Origin: Anaerolineales bacterium
GTDB lineage: Bacteria > Chloroflexota > Anaerolineae > Anaerolineales > Villigracilaceae
Assembly (NCBI GenBank): GCA_030680795.1
Contig: JAUXUL010000042.1
Location: 1 to 64,000 of the forward strand
Reading direction: 5' to 3'
Length of the DNA: 64,000 nucleotides
The notes under the pieces are model-generated. The model had not been told where the DNA came from and did not search any database. It saw nothing but the letters and a program-made list of their open reading frames with translations. A program made the position numbers and the translations under genes. Shown in pieces: positions 35,820 through 44,513 of this stretch (position 1 is the stretch's first letter; the number at the start of each line of letters is the position of its first letter).

Positions 35820-36860
35820 TTACGCGTTGGATGAAACAACCTGGACACGTGTACCCTGACCCGGCAGATGCAGATATTCCGTATCTGGTGGGAGGGTGGG
35901 CCTGCTCCAGCGATAAATGAATTTCGCCGCCTCTGATGGAAGATTCACGCAGCCCCGGCTGCGCGGACGGCCATAGTCATTATGCCAGTAGGTGCCGTGA
36001 AACGCGTCGCCGTTCCCGGTGAAGAATGAAACCCATGGTACGCCCGGCAGGTCATAGATATTATCAACCACGTCGCCCTGGTTGGTCATGTGAATGGAGG
36101 GGCCTTTGTGATATGTGCTGAAATCGCCAAGCGGAGTCCCGGATCCTTTGGCACCGCTCGAACAGCGCACCGACAACACCATCTGCTCTTCTTCAAAAAC
36201 CGTGACCAATTGCGTGGCGAGGTTCACGTGGATAAATTTATCGGCGTCGGGCACATACGGAGAAAGCAGGGTCAGTTCATCGTCCGGGATGAGGCGCAGG
36301 TTATACGTCGGCACGTAAAAAGATTTCTGCAGGTAATTGTCATAGATTTCGTACCAGGCGCTTTTTTCCTCGCGCGTCACAACGGCTTTCTTTACCCAGT
36401 GCGTGCTGCTGTAATATAACCGATAGCCTTTCTTGGCGAGGGTATAAGGCACAAGCCGCGTTTCGCTAATGGGGACGACGATCTCGCCCAGCTGACCCGC
36501 CGCCGGAATATCGAAGACCGTTTTCTGGAAACGGGTTTCAACAGGCTGAAGCCAGCCCGAATAAGTATAGCCGTTTTCCACCTGATACCAGGCCTTGTTG
36601 TACGGATTGCCATAGCCTTCGTCGCCTTCCACTTCGGCAGTGATGTCCACTACTTGATCCATACCAAAGACACGGATTTCTTTCGCTTTGAACGAGGGCG
36701 CGTCATATAGCGGAACGCCGCTCCACGTGACGCGTCCTTGTGAAGCGGGAGGTGTGGCAAAGGCGCGGTCAAGGTGCAGTTCGGAAAGTGCGAGGCCGAG
36801 CGCACTGCTTGCGGCAAGTTTGAGGAAGTCACGGCGGGAAAGTTGCTTGAAGGATTCCAT
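35820..36860 (-). CDS. Tat-exported L,D-transpeptidase (YkuD)
   Basis: 346 residues. Tat signal SRRDFLKLAASSALGLALS, two SH3-like regions, and a YkuD domain with FHGTYWHNDYGRPRSRGCVNLP, containing the catalytic His and Cys. Such enzymes form 3-3 peptidoglycan cross-links or attach proteins to the wall. Ribosome site before ATG 36860 is poor. A promoter lies at 37102-37135, on the far side of a dispersed repeat. Confidence 0.94.
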   Translation of the reverse strand: MESFKQLSRRDFLKLAASSALGLALSELHLDRAFATPPASQGRVTWSGVPLYDAPSFKAKEIRVFGMDQVVDITAEVEGDEGYGNPYNKAWYQVENGYTYSGWLQPVETRFQKTVFDIPAAGQLGEIVVPISETRLVPYTLAKKGYRLYYSSTHWVKKAVVTREEKSAWYEIYDNYLQKSFYVPTYNLRLIPDDELTLLSPYVPDADKFIHVNLATQLVTVFEEEQMVLSVRCSSGAKGSGTPLGDFSTYHKGPSIHMTNQGDVVDNIYDLPGVPWVSFFTGNGDAFHGTYWHNDYGRPRSRGCVNLPSEAAKFIYRWSRPTLPPDTEYLHLPGQGTRVQVVSSNA

Positions 36861-36924
36861 AAGTAATTATTCGTAATCTGCACAGCAATTCTCATTACAC
36901 TTGCGTCGTACGCCAGTGCGGTGT

Positions 36925-37042
36925 GTCGTTACGAGGAGGGCATACTTCGACAGGCTCAGTACGACGCTTGCTCTTCACGACGAAGCAATCCCTTGTTATT
37001 AGGAGACTGCTTCGGCTAAGAACAAGAGCGCCTCGCAGCGAC
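36925..37042. repeat. Dispersed inverted-repeat element, copy 2 with nested insert
   Basis: Ends GTCGTTACGAGG and CCTCGCAGCGAC form an inverted repeat with two mismatches; inside is a shorter repeat-like piece ACTTCGACAGGCTCAGTACG. It sits between the YkuD gene and its promoter. Same family as 11187-11256. Confidence 0.6.
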
Positions 37043-37101
37043 ATTATTCATATTGAGAATTGCTGTAATCTGCGAAACAATAAAAACAGGCATGGCTGCA
37101 A

Positions 37102-37135
37102 ATTATATTTGGGAAATAATAATCGAGACCAGCGC
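37102..37135 (-). promoter_or_regulatory. GCGC-type promoter towards YkuD gene
   Basis: Box GATGGCGCT (GCGC 37135-37132), 24-bp spacer, -10 TATAAT (37107-37102). The upstream box and whole 45-bp block match the GGR promoter. The leader of about 240 nt would include the dispersed repeat. Confidence 0.55.
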
Positions 37136-37167
37136 CATCTGACCCATCGTTCCATAAGCAGTTTGAC
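37123..37167. repeat. 45-bp repeated promoter segment, copy 2
   Basis: Counterpart of 35631-35675, three C/T differences. It carries the GCGC and upstream boxes of the 37102-37135 promoter. Confidence 0.8.
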
Positions 37168-37239
37168 CTGTTGCTGCCATCCTGTATGGTCATCAAAGTT
37201 GAGTACGCAATATAGCCTATTAGATTGATGCGCCTTTTG

Positions 37240-37272
37240 GCGCTTGTGAAAGTTCACACCAAGTTTGATAAT
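37240..37272 (+). promoter_or_regulatory. GCGC-N23 promoter of ccm operon
   Basis: Box TGGCGCT (GCGC 37240-37243), 23-bp spacer, -10 GATAAT (37267-37272). The box is part of a dyad, ATGCGCC and GGCGCTT with TTTT between them. Eight bases then lead to the ATG at 37281, so the first gene is probably read from a nearly leaderless message. Confidence 0.68.
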
Positions 37273-37280
37273 GGTCTGCG

Positions 37281-37787
37281 ATGAAACGTATTGCCTCAAT
37301 TGTATTGATTGGGTTTGGCCTGTTGTTGCTTATTGCGGCAGCGGCGTGGATATATTTCAATAACTTGATCACTCATCCCGTGGCCGTCCCTTTGCCAGAC
37401 CAGATCGCAGGTCTGCAAATTACCGATTACACAACCGGTGCTCAAACCGCAGCACAGTTTGAAAATCTGCACAATAAACGAATTCCGTTGACTTCAGGGG
37501 CGATTGGTATCTACGGTGATTCCGAAATCACCTTATGGGCGGCTGGGGCTCCTTTGAACTTCATGGCCGCTCGCATGGTGAATGCGATGGAAGAGAAAAT
37601 TGCAAAGGAAAACTCTCCATTTACACCCCTTGAACAATTCATTGAAGGTGCTCGCACGATCTATGTTTTGGAAGGCATGGGGCAAATGCATTACTACTTC
37701 CAATCCAAAAACATGATCATTTGGCTGGCCGCTGACCCGGCTGTCGCCGATATTGCCATACAACAAATCCTGGAGGTTTACCCATGA
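37281..37787 (+). CDS. Hypothetical membrane-anchored protein
   Basis: 168 residues. One N-terminal membrane segment ([23 protein letters not shown]), then an extracytoplasmic soluble domain with [18 protein letters not shown] and [15 protein letters not shown] do not recognise the domain. First gene of the cytochrome c maturation operon; overlaps the next by four bases (ATGA). No ribosome site is seen, consistent with a near-leaderless start. Confidence 0.78.
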   Translation: MKRIASIVLIGFGLLLLIAAAAWIYFNNLITHPVAVPLPDQIAGLQITDYTTGAQTAAQFENLHNKRIPLTSGAIGIYGDSEITLWAAGAPLNFMAARMVNAMEEKIAKENSPFTPLEQFIEGARTIYVLEGMGQMHYYFQSKNMIIWLAADPAVADIAIQQILEVYP

Positions 37788-38032
37788 AAAAATCACATAT
37801 GTGGATCATGATCTTATGCTGTCTGATCCCGATCGTTGGGCTGGCAGCGGTATTTCTTTTCAAAATCCCTTTGAGTAATGTACTGCTGTACGGCCTGATC
37901 CTGCTCTGCCCGCTTTCGCATTTACTGATGATGAAAACCATGGGGCATGATCATTCCTCAACGGAGCCTGATTCCCAACACCAACATCATTCAACTTCCG
38001 TAACTGCTCCCACAAAAGAGAAGCAATCATGA
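37784..38032 (+). CDS. DUF2933-like small membrane protein
   Basis: 82 residues: two hydrophobic segments, then [20 protein letters not shown] and QHQHHS, a His-rich tail. Similar plan to the 33884 protein. It overlaps both neighbours by four bases, so it is translationally coupled in the ccm operon. The His-rich tail may bind metal; role unknown. Confidence 0.85.
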   Translation: MKKSHMWIMILCCLIPIVGLAAVFLFKIPLSNVLLYGLILLCPLSHLLMMKTMGHDHSSTEPDSQHQHHSTSVTAPTKEKQS

Positions 38033-38604
38033 CCAAGTTACCATTAAACGAACAGGAAGTGCAATCGCCGCCGACCGCCGACCGCAAAAGGATTGGGGTC
38101 ATCATCACCTTCGCAGTGATCCTGACGCTGCTCGGCCTGTTGGCCTGGGGATTGAAAAAGGCACAGGCGGGACCGCTGGATAATGGATTGGCGCCCGATT
38201 TCACCATCACAGATTTTGATGGCAGAACTGCTACGTTGAGTGAGCTACGCGGTCAGGTAGTGGTCATCAACTTCTGGGCCTCGTGGTGTCCGCCCTGCCG
38301 CGAAGAAGCCGCGTATTTGGAAGAGACCTGGCGCAAATATGAGGATAAAGGCGTCGTGTTCATCGGTGTCGACTATGTGGACACCGAAAAGGAAGCGCTC
38401 GCCTACATTGCCGAATTCGACATCACCTATCTCAACGGCCCGGACATTGGCACGCGCATCTCCCAGGCATATAACATTCAGGGCGTGCCAGAAACGTTCT
38501 TCGTCGCCAAGAACGGCGAATTGCGCGGCGTCCACATCGGCCCGATGAAATCCCCCCAACTCGATGAAAAGATCGAAGAATTACTTGCAGAACAATACCC
38601 ATGA
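38029..38604 (+). CDS. TlpA/ResA-type thiol-disulfide oxidoreductase
   Basis: 191 residues. One N-terminal membrane helix ([20 protein letters not shown]), then a thioredoxin fold with [15 protein letters not shown] (CPPC active site) and cis-Pro GVPETFF. In cytochrome c maturation such proteins reduce the apocytochrome Cys pair outside the membrane, as CcmG and ResA do. Its place just before ccmF supports this role. Confidence 0.95.
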   Translation: MTKLPLNEQEVQSPPTADRKRIGVIITFAVILTLLGLLAWGLKKAQAGPLDNGLAPDFTITDFDGRTATLSELRGQVVVINFWASWCPPCREEAAYLEETWRKYEDKGVVFIGVDYVDTEKEALAYIAEFDITYLNGPDIGTRISQAYNIQGVPETFFVAKNGELRGVHIGPMKSPQLDEKIEELLAEQYP

Positions 38605-38619
38605 AAACTGGAGCATTCC

Positions 38620-40692
38620 ATGATCGCTGATATCGGTTTGATCACCCTGACCATTGCATTTATCTTTACGGTTTACGCCACTTTCGCATCAGCCTATGGC
38701 GGCTGGCGCGGACGCTGGGATTTGGTTGAGAGCGCCCGCAACGCCTCCCTGCTGGCTTTCCCGTTTCTCACGGTCTCGGTCATCGTGATCGTGTATTCTC
38801 TTTACGTGCTTGATTTCTCCCTGGCTTATGTCTACGATGTTTCCAGTCAGGCCATGTCGCCCTTCCTGCGCATGGCTGCCCTGTGGGGCGGACAGCAGGG
38901 TTCGATCCTCTTCTGGGCCTGGATGATGGCCGGCTTCGTCGCGGCTGTCTTATTGCGAAAGTGGGAACGTGACCGCGAGATGATGCCCTACTTCATTGCC
39001 ACGGCTATGTTGACCACGGCCTTCTTCGTGGGCGTGGTGTTGTTCATCACGAATCCGTTCATGCGCCTCTGGCACATCGAAGGCGCAGCTGAATTGACCC
39101 AAGCCCTCTTTCAGCCAGCCAATTCGATGCCATACTATCCGGAAGATGGCGGCGGCTTGAATCCGCTCCTGCGTCACTTTGGCATGATCGGCCACCCGCC
39201 GACCACCTATCTGGGTTTCACAGGATTCGTCATCCCCTTTTCGTTTGCAATTGCCGCGCTGATCACCGGTCAATCACGCGGCGATGAGTGGATCCGCACG
39301 ACTCGCCGCTGGACCTTAGTCGCTTGGATATTTCTTTCCATCGGTCTGATCCTCGGCGGACGCTGGGCTTACGATGTACTGGGCTGGGGAGGCTTCTGGG
39401 GCTGGGACCCGGTCGAGAATGCCATGCTGATGCCGTGGCTGACCGGCACCGCCTTCCTGCATTCCGTGATGATGACCGAGAAGCGCGGCATGATGAAAAG
39501 GTGGAACATGGTCCTCATCATCCTGACCTATTCGCTTGCGCTGTTTGGAACCTTCATTACCCGCACCGGCGTAATTAGCTCAGTGCATGCCTTCACCAAG
39601 TCCGCGCTCGGGCCGGCCTTCTTTGCTTTCATCGGACTCACCTTCATTGGCTCGGTGACCATCCTCTACCTGCGCTGGGATACCCTCAAATCCGAACATA
39701 CGCTGGAGAGTTTCATTTCTCGGGAATCGGCATTCGTTCTGCAGAACATGCTTTTTCTGGCGATCACCTTCGTCGTTTTCTGGGGCACAATCTTCCCGCT
39801 CATCAGTGAATTGGTAACCGGTATCAAGATCACGGTGGGACCGCCTTATTTCCAAAAAGCCACTGGCCCGCTTTTCTTCGTGCTGGTGATATTAATGGGC
39901 ATCGCCCCGCTCTTAGCCTGGCGCAAGCAGGCTGTTCGTACATTTGGGAAAGCCATTTGGATTCCATTCATCGCTTCATTGGGGATCGCGGGAATCTGGG
40001 GATATACCCACCGCATGCACCCCGCTTCCATCCTTGGACTTTGGCTGGTCACGTTTTCTCTGAGTACGACCCTGGCTGAATTTTGGAAGGGAGTCCAGGC
40101 GCGGCACGCGACACGCGGCGAGAATCCATTCACTGCGTTCATCAACTTGATCGGACGCAACCACCGCCGCTATGGAGGTTACATCATCCATTTGAGTGTG
40201 GTTCTGATCGCGCTGGGTTTCATCGGCGACGCCAACTTCAAGCTGGAAACTCAGGGTACAGTGTCTTCAGGAGAATCACTAACCATTGGCGACTACCAGT
40301 TGCAGTTCGAGCAATTGCGCGCGTATCCCGGGTCTGATGGCCGCGAGATCATCGAAGCGGTGACCACTCTCAGCCAGGATGGGGAAGTGATCCGCACCCT
40401 CAACCCGCGCCGCGACTATTTCACAGTTCAACAACAGCCGGTCACCGTGCCGGGGGTCTACTCCACACCGGGTAAGGATGTGTACGTGCTCCTTGTCGGC
40501 TGGGACGATAGCGGGCAATCTGCCACCTTCAAGATTTATGTCAACTCGTTCATTAATTGGGTCTGGATCGGCGGGCTGATGATGATCGTCGGGACGATCA
40601 TTGCCGCCTGGAATACCCCCGGCCAGCGTGAAGCGACCTACGTGCTCAAGCCTGGCGCGTTAACCTCTCATCCCCTTCTTCAGGAGAGTTAA
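38620..40692 (+). CDS. ccmF: CcmF cytochrome c heme lyase subunit
   Basis: 690 residues with many membrane helices. The heme-handling WWD motif WGGFWGWDPVENAMLMPWL is at about residues 250-268; WKRGMMKRW-like and TRTGVISSVHAFTKS also fit. Near the end is a soluble C-terminal part with TFKIYVNSF. It joins heme to apocytochrome c in system I, with CcmH. Genes for CcmA-E are not in the window. RBS region CTGGAGC before the ATG. Confidence 0.96.
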   Translation: MIADIGLITLTIAFIFTVYATFASAYGGWRGRWDLVESARNASLLAFPFLTVSVIVIVYSLYVLDFSLAYVYDVSSQAMSPFLRMAALWGGQQGSILFWAWMMAGFVAAVLLRKWERDREMMPYFIATAMLTTAFFVGVVLFITNPFMRLWHIEGAAELTQALFQPANSMPYYPEDGGGLNPLLRHFGMIGHPPTTYLGFTGFVIPFSFAIAALITGQSRGDEWIRTTRRWTLVAWIFLSIGLILGGRWAYDVLGWGGFWGWDPVENAMLMPWLTGTAFLHSVMMTEKRGMMKRWNMVLIILTYSLALFGTFITRTGVISSVHAFTKSALGPAFFAFIGLTFIGSVTILYLRWDTLKSEHTLESFISRESAFVLQNMLFLAITFVVFWGTIFPLISELVTGIKITVGPPYFQKATGPLFFVLVILMGIAPLLAWRKQAVRTFGKAIWIPFIASLGIAGIWGYTHRMHPASILGLWLVTFSLSTTLAEFWKGVQARHATRGENPFTAFINLIGRNHRRYGGYIIHLSVVLIALGFIGDANFKLETQGTVSSGESLTIGDYQLQFEQLRAYPGSDGREIIEAVTTLSQDGEVIRTLNPRRDYFTVQQQPVTVPGVYSTPGKDVYVLLVGWDDSGQSATFKIYVNSFINWVWIGGLMMIVGTIIAAWNTPGQREATYVLKPGALTSHPLLQES

Positions 40693-40694
40693 CC

Positions 40695-41189
40695 ATGCGA
40701 AACATAAAACGAAATTTATTTCTGGTCTTGCTTGCGCTCATTGCCAGCTTTTATGCAGCCAGCGCCGCCTATGCCCAGGAGGGACAACCCGGTTATCCGA
40801 CTGACAATGATGTCAATCGGATTGCCAAAAAACTATACTGCCCGGTTTGCCCAAACACTCCGCTGGATGTCTGCGAGACCAAAGCCTGCGAAGATTGGCG
40901 CGCGCAAATCCGCGACCAGTTGTCTGAAGGTTGGAGCGAGCAACAGGTCATGGATTATTTTGTCGCTCAATACGGCGAACGCGTGCTGGCCGAACCGCAG
41001 CGCAAAGGGTTTACGTCGCTGGTCTGGTTCCTGCCATTGACCGCCGTTTTGATTGGAACGGGTGTTGTCTACGAGATTCTGAGGAGTTGGCGGAATCAAA
41101 AAACGGCCACAACTGCCGTGCCGCCGCTGCCTGAAATCCCCAAGGAATTGCTCGAAAAGATCGAACGCGAGATACGCGAATTGGACTAA
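40695..41189 (+). CDS. ccmH: CcmH/CycL-type cytochrome c maturation protein
   Basis: 164 residues. Signal-like N-terminus (LFLVLLALIASFYAASAAYA), then KKLYCPVCPNTPLDVCETKACEDWRAQIRDQL, the CcmH domain, a redox CxxC (CPVC) plus two additional Cys not seen in most CcmH proteins. A second membrane helix near 115-135. It would reduce the apocytochrome heme-binding site. Starts three bases after ccmF ends. Confidence 0.93.
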   Translation: MRNIKRNLFLVLLALIASFYAASAAYAQEGQPGYPTDNDVNRIAKKLYCPVCPNTPLDVCETKACEDWRAQIRDQLSEGWSEQQVMDYFVAQYGERVLAEPQRKGFTSLVWFLPLTAVLIGTGVVYEILRSWRNQKTATTAVPPLPEIPKELLEKIEREIRELD

Positions 41190-41205
41190 TTATGGAGTGC
41201 AAATC

Positions 41206-41730
41206 ATGAATAGTATTGCGATCCTGATCGGGCTGGGAATGCTTGGCATTTCGATCCCCTTCGTCATCAGACCCTTCCGACAGAAACATACAAAGAATGT
41301 AAATAAAACGAACACCCAGGCTCAAGTTGAAGAGAGCCGCGTCGCTGCTTTGTCTGCGTTACGAGACCTGGATTTCGATTACAAGATCGGTAAAGTGATC
41401 GATGAAGATTATATGCCTGCGCGGGCGCAACTGCTGGCGGAGGCGGCTCAATACATCCAGCAGCAAGAGCAAGAGGATGATAGGCTCGAGGCGCTGATTC
41501 AAAACCGCCGTTCGTCAAAGGATGCAAACTGTGAAGAATGCGGTACATTTATGGAAGCTGGTCAGCGCTTTTGCGCCAAATGCGGGAAGCCTGTTAATAG
41601 CGCTGCCTGTCCTTCCTGCGGGAAAAAAATTCGGGCTGGCGATCTCTTCTGTCCCTCGTGCGGGAGCCGGTTTGAGGCCTGCACTGAGCCGCGTCGAAGT
41701 GTCCAGATGGAGGCGGTTGATCATTCATGA
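41206..41730 (+). CDS. CcmI-like protein with two zinc ribbons
   Basis: 174 residues. N-terminal membrane helix, then VAALSALRDLDFDYKIGKVIDEDY, the CcmI-like segment, and two zinc ribbons, CEECGTFMEAGQRFCAKCGK and CPSCGKKIRAGDLFCPSCGS. ATG 41206 follows GGAG by eight bases. Zinc ribbons on a CcmI-like helix are unusual for Proteobacteria but plausible here. Its end overlaps the next gene by four bases. Confidence 0.87.
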   Translation: MNSIAILIGLGMLGISIPFVIRPFRQKHTKNVNKTNTQAQVEESRVAALSALRDLDFDYKIGKVIDEDYMPARAQLLAEAAQYIQQQEQEDDRLEALIQNRRSSKDANCEECGTFMEAGQRFCAKCGKPVNSAACPSCGKKIRAGDLFCPSCGSRFEACTEPRRSVQMEAVDHS

Positions 41731-42920
41731 AAAAAACCGCCTTTTACTTGTTGATCGGCTTGCTGGTTGTATCGGCGGTTACGACGCGTCCAGTCCTTGC
41801 TCAAACTGAAAGGCCGCCCGCTGGTGCGCTGGGCAAAGTCATGGGGACGATCATCAACCAGAACACAGGCACGGTTGTGGCGGAAGAAATGGACGTAATG
41901 CTGCACGTCCTCGATCAGGATTTTACTGACGCAGGCATGTTGCATGGGCAATCCCAATCGGACGGCACGTTCCTTTTCACCGACGTGGCATTTGATGAAC
42001 AACTGCAATACGCTGTCATGGCGACCTATGATGGTGTAACTTATTTTTCTGAAACGACCGCGGTGGATCTGACTTCCATGCAAGTCGCGCTGGATGTGCC
42101 GGTTTACGAAAGCACGTCCGACCTGGCGGGCGTGCAGGTGGATCAAATGCACGTGCTGTTCAACTTCGCCGAAGACGGGCTGGAGACAAAGGAGATTTAT
42201 ATCCTTTCCAATAACGGTGAACGCACGGTGAAGGATGTTTACAAATTGGAAGGGGATAAGTCTGCAACATTCAAGTTCCCACTGCCGTCCGGCGCAGACT
42301 TTATCTTTTTCAAGCCTGATGATCAGGATCGCTTTGTTAAATTCGATGGAGGGTTTGCTGATACCTATCCGATCCTGCCTGGAACGCGATCGGCGCAAAT
42401 CATGGTTAATTATCTCGTGCCTTTTTCTGAGGAAGGAACTTATTCGTACACGGCTCCTTTGAATATCGCTCGCATGAACCTTTTGATCGAGCAGGATGCA
42501 AATATGTCCTTACAGGGAAGGGGGCTGGCAGGGCCGGAACAAATGGCGCTTCAGGATGGCAAATCTTATCTGATCTATTCCTACTCAGACCTGCGCGCGG
42601 GGCAGACCGTTGAGGTTTCCTTCAGCGGGCAGGTCAATAGCGAAGACAAAATGGTGAAAGAACCAACGATTCCGCTTGCAAGCGGCGCGGCCTTTCTCGG
42701 TATTGCGATGATCGGCTTTGGGGTTTGGTGGTGGCGCAGACCCGGAAATGACCAGGGCGAGGACGATGAGATTGACGTTCAAGCCGGTGGGACAACGCTG
42801 GATGAACTGATCGCCGAGATCGCCCGGCTGGACGAGGAACATGAGCGGGGCAGTCTCAGTTCCGAGGAACACCAACATCAGCGGCAGGAACTGATGCAGA
42901 GGGCGAAACGTCTCTTATAA
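41727..42920 (+). CDS. Exported protein with C-terminal membrane anchor, ccm-linked
   Basis: 397 residues. Signal peptide (FYLLIGLLVVSAVTTRPVLA), an N-terminal carboxypeptidase-regulatory-like beta domain (GKVMGTIINQNTGTV), a second beta region, one membrane helix at about 315-332 followed by WWWRRPGN, and a cytoplasmic coiled-coil with EHERGSLSSEEHQHQRQELM. Domain order suggests a scaffold for the maturation complex. Not recognised by name. It overlaps the previous gene and ends just before the next. Confidence 0.83.
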   Translation: MKKTAFYLLIGLLVVSAVTTRPVLAQTERPPAGALGKVMGTIINQNTGTVVAEEMDVMLHVLDQDFTDAGMLHGQSQSDGTFLFTDVAFDEQLQYAVMATYDGVTYFSETTAVDLTSMQVALDVPVYESTSDLAGVQVDQMHVLFNFAEDGLETKEIYILSNNGERTVKDVYKLEGDKSATFKFPLPSGADFIFFKPDDQDRFVKFDGGFADTYPILPGTRSAQIMVNYLVPFSEEGTYSYTAPLNIARMNLLIEQDANMSLQGRGLAGPEQMALQDGKSYLIYSYSDLRAGQTVEVSFSGQVNSEDKMVKEPTIPLASGAAFLGIAMIGFGVWWWRRPGNDQGEDDEIDVQAGGTTLDELIAEIARLDEEHERGSLSSEEHQHQRQELMQRAKRLL

Positions 42921-44210
42921 ATGAGAAGACCCAAATTTGCCGGCTCCATTCTGATCCTTCTGATTGTGTTTTTACTGGGGATCCCCGCGATCTATAACCT
43001 GCCTCCAGTTCAAGAACGATTGGGCTGGAGGGTTGCTGAACTGTTCGCGCGTTTCAAATATGCACTCTCACCTCCTGAACAGATTGTCTTTGTACCCGAG
43101 GAAGACAGCATGTTGTCACCTCAGACAGCATCTTCTCGATCCACTCCACCAGCCCCTCTTTCGGCCACAACCACACAAACCCCCACTGCCAAACAACCTG
43201 CCTCTTCTCCCGCATCCCCAGCATTGACATCAATCCCGAAAAACATACAACTCACTGGCTTTCAACACGAATATCAGACTTGGAATAACTGCGGGCCTGC
43301 CACCCTGGCGATGGCGCTTTCGTACTGGGATTGGGAGGGCGACCAGCGTCTCATTGCCGCCTTCACCAAACTCAACCCTCGCGATAAGAACGTCATGCCT
43401 TATGAACTCGCAGCTTACGTTGAAGAAGAGACCCAGCTTAGGATTGTATCCAGAGTGGGCGGCGATGTTGAGTTACTCAAACGCTTCATTGCCTCCGGAG
43501 ACTACCCATAATCATCGAGAAAGGCTTTGAGGGGCGTGACTTCGACGGCTGGATGGGTCATTATGTGTTGGCGACTGGTTACAGTTACCAAGATCAAACC
43601 TTTACTTTACAAGATTCCTATTATGGACCTGATCAGGTCATGGGTTACGCAGACTTGGAATCATACTGGCGGGCATTTAATTTCACTTATCTCGTGGTTT
43701 ATCCGTCTGAACGCCAGGTGGAGATAACAGCAGTATTAGGTTCCCATTCCGATGAAGAGTACAACTACCGCTATGCCGCTCAAAAAGCTTCTGATGAAAT
43801 TTACACCCTCACCGGCCGCGATCAGTTTTTCGCCTGGTTCAACCGTGGTACGAATCTGGTAAGCTTGCAGGATTATGCCGCCGCGGCGGCGGCCTACGAT
43901 CAGGCATTTGCGCTTTATCCAAGCATCCCCGAGAAAAAAAGACCCTGGCGAGTGATGTGGTATCAGACTGGGCCATATTCAGCTTATTACTATTCCGGGC
44001 GTTATCAGGACGTAATTGAATTAGCCAGCATAACATTGGATGCAATGAGCGAACCGGTTCTGGAGGAAAGTTATTATTGGCGCGCCCTGGCACGCGAGGC
44101 TTTGGGCGATATTGAGGGGAGCCATCAAAGATCTTCGGTCCGCCCTGAATTATCACCCCGGCTTCGAGCCGTCTTTGACACGACTTGAGCAGCTAAGGTT
44201 CACCCCGTGA
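42921..44210 (+). pseudogene. C39-like peptidase with TPR tail, two frameshifts
   Basis: The first frame (42921-43511) gives a membrane helix, a Ser/Pro/Thr linker and the C39 motif YQTWNNCGPATLAMALSYWD with the catalytic Cys at 124, then stops after ASGDYP. One base shift at about 43505 continues IIIEKGFEGRDFDGWMGHYVL, the catalytic His, and a TPR-like region from the second frame (43553-44188). A second shift in GGGG at about 44117 restores AIKDLRSALNYHPGFEP and a stop at 44208. Natural protein would be about 430 residues. A real double mutation or sequence errors are both possible. Confidence 0.8.
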
Positions 44211-44266
44211 ATTCCATAACCAGAGCTTTCTGTCAGACATGAGACTCTTTCATGGAAAATCCGACA

Positions 44267-44485
44267 TTATTTCATCTTTCTCAGGGCAATGACACAGTCA
44301 ACCTCATCCAAAACCGTATATTGTAAACCGCCACTCCCAATTGTTGCCACAATTGGAGTATCTCGTAAATCGCTTTCAGTTGTCAAACTTTCCATTATGG
44401 CATCAACGCGTTGGATATCATCCTGCACCTGGAAGAGCAGACTTCGAGTAGAGACAACTCGCAATGTGGGAAATGGATGACGCAT
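44267..44485 (-). CDS. Short hypothetical protein
   Basis: 72 residues from ATG 44485, preceded by AGGAC. Contains DDIQRVDAIMESLTTESDLRDTP and a final DEVDCVIALRKMK. Not recognised. It follows the cysteine enzyme gene at 28 bp on the same strand, so it may share its attenuated transcript. Confidence 0.5.
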   Translation of the reverse strand: MRHPFPTLRVVSTRSLLFQVQDDIQRVDAIMESLTTESDLRDTPIVATIGSGGLQYTVLDEVDCVIALRKMK

Positions 44486-44513
44486 GTTGGCTGTCCTGCC
44501 AGGTCCGGTACAT

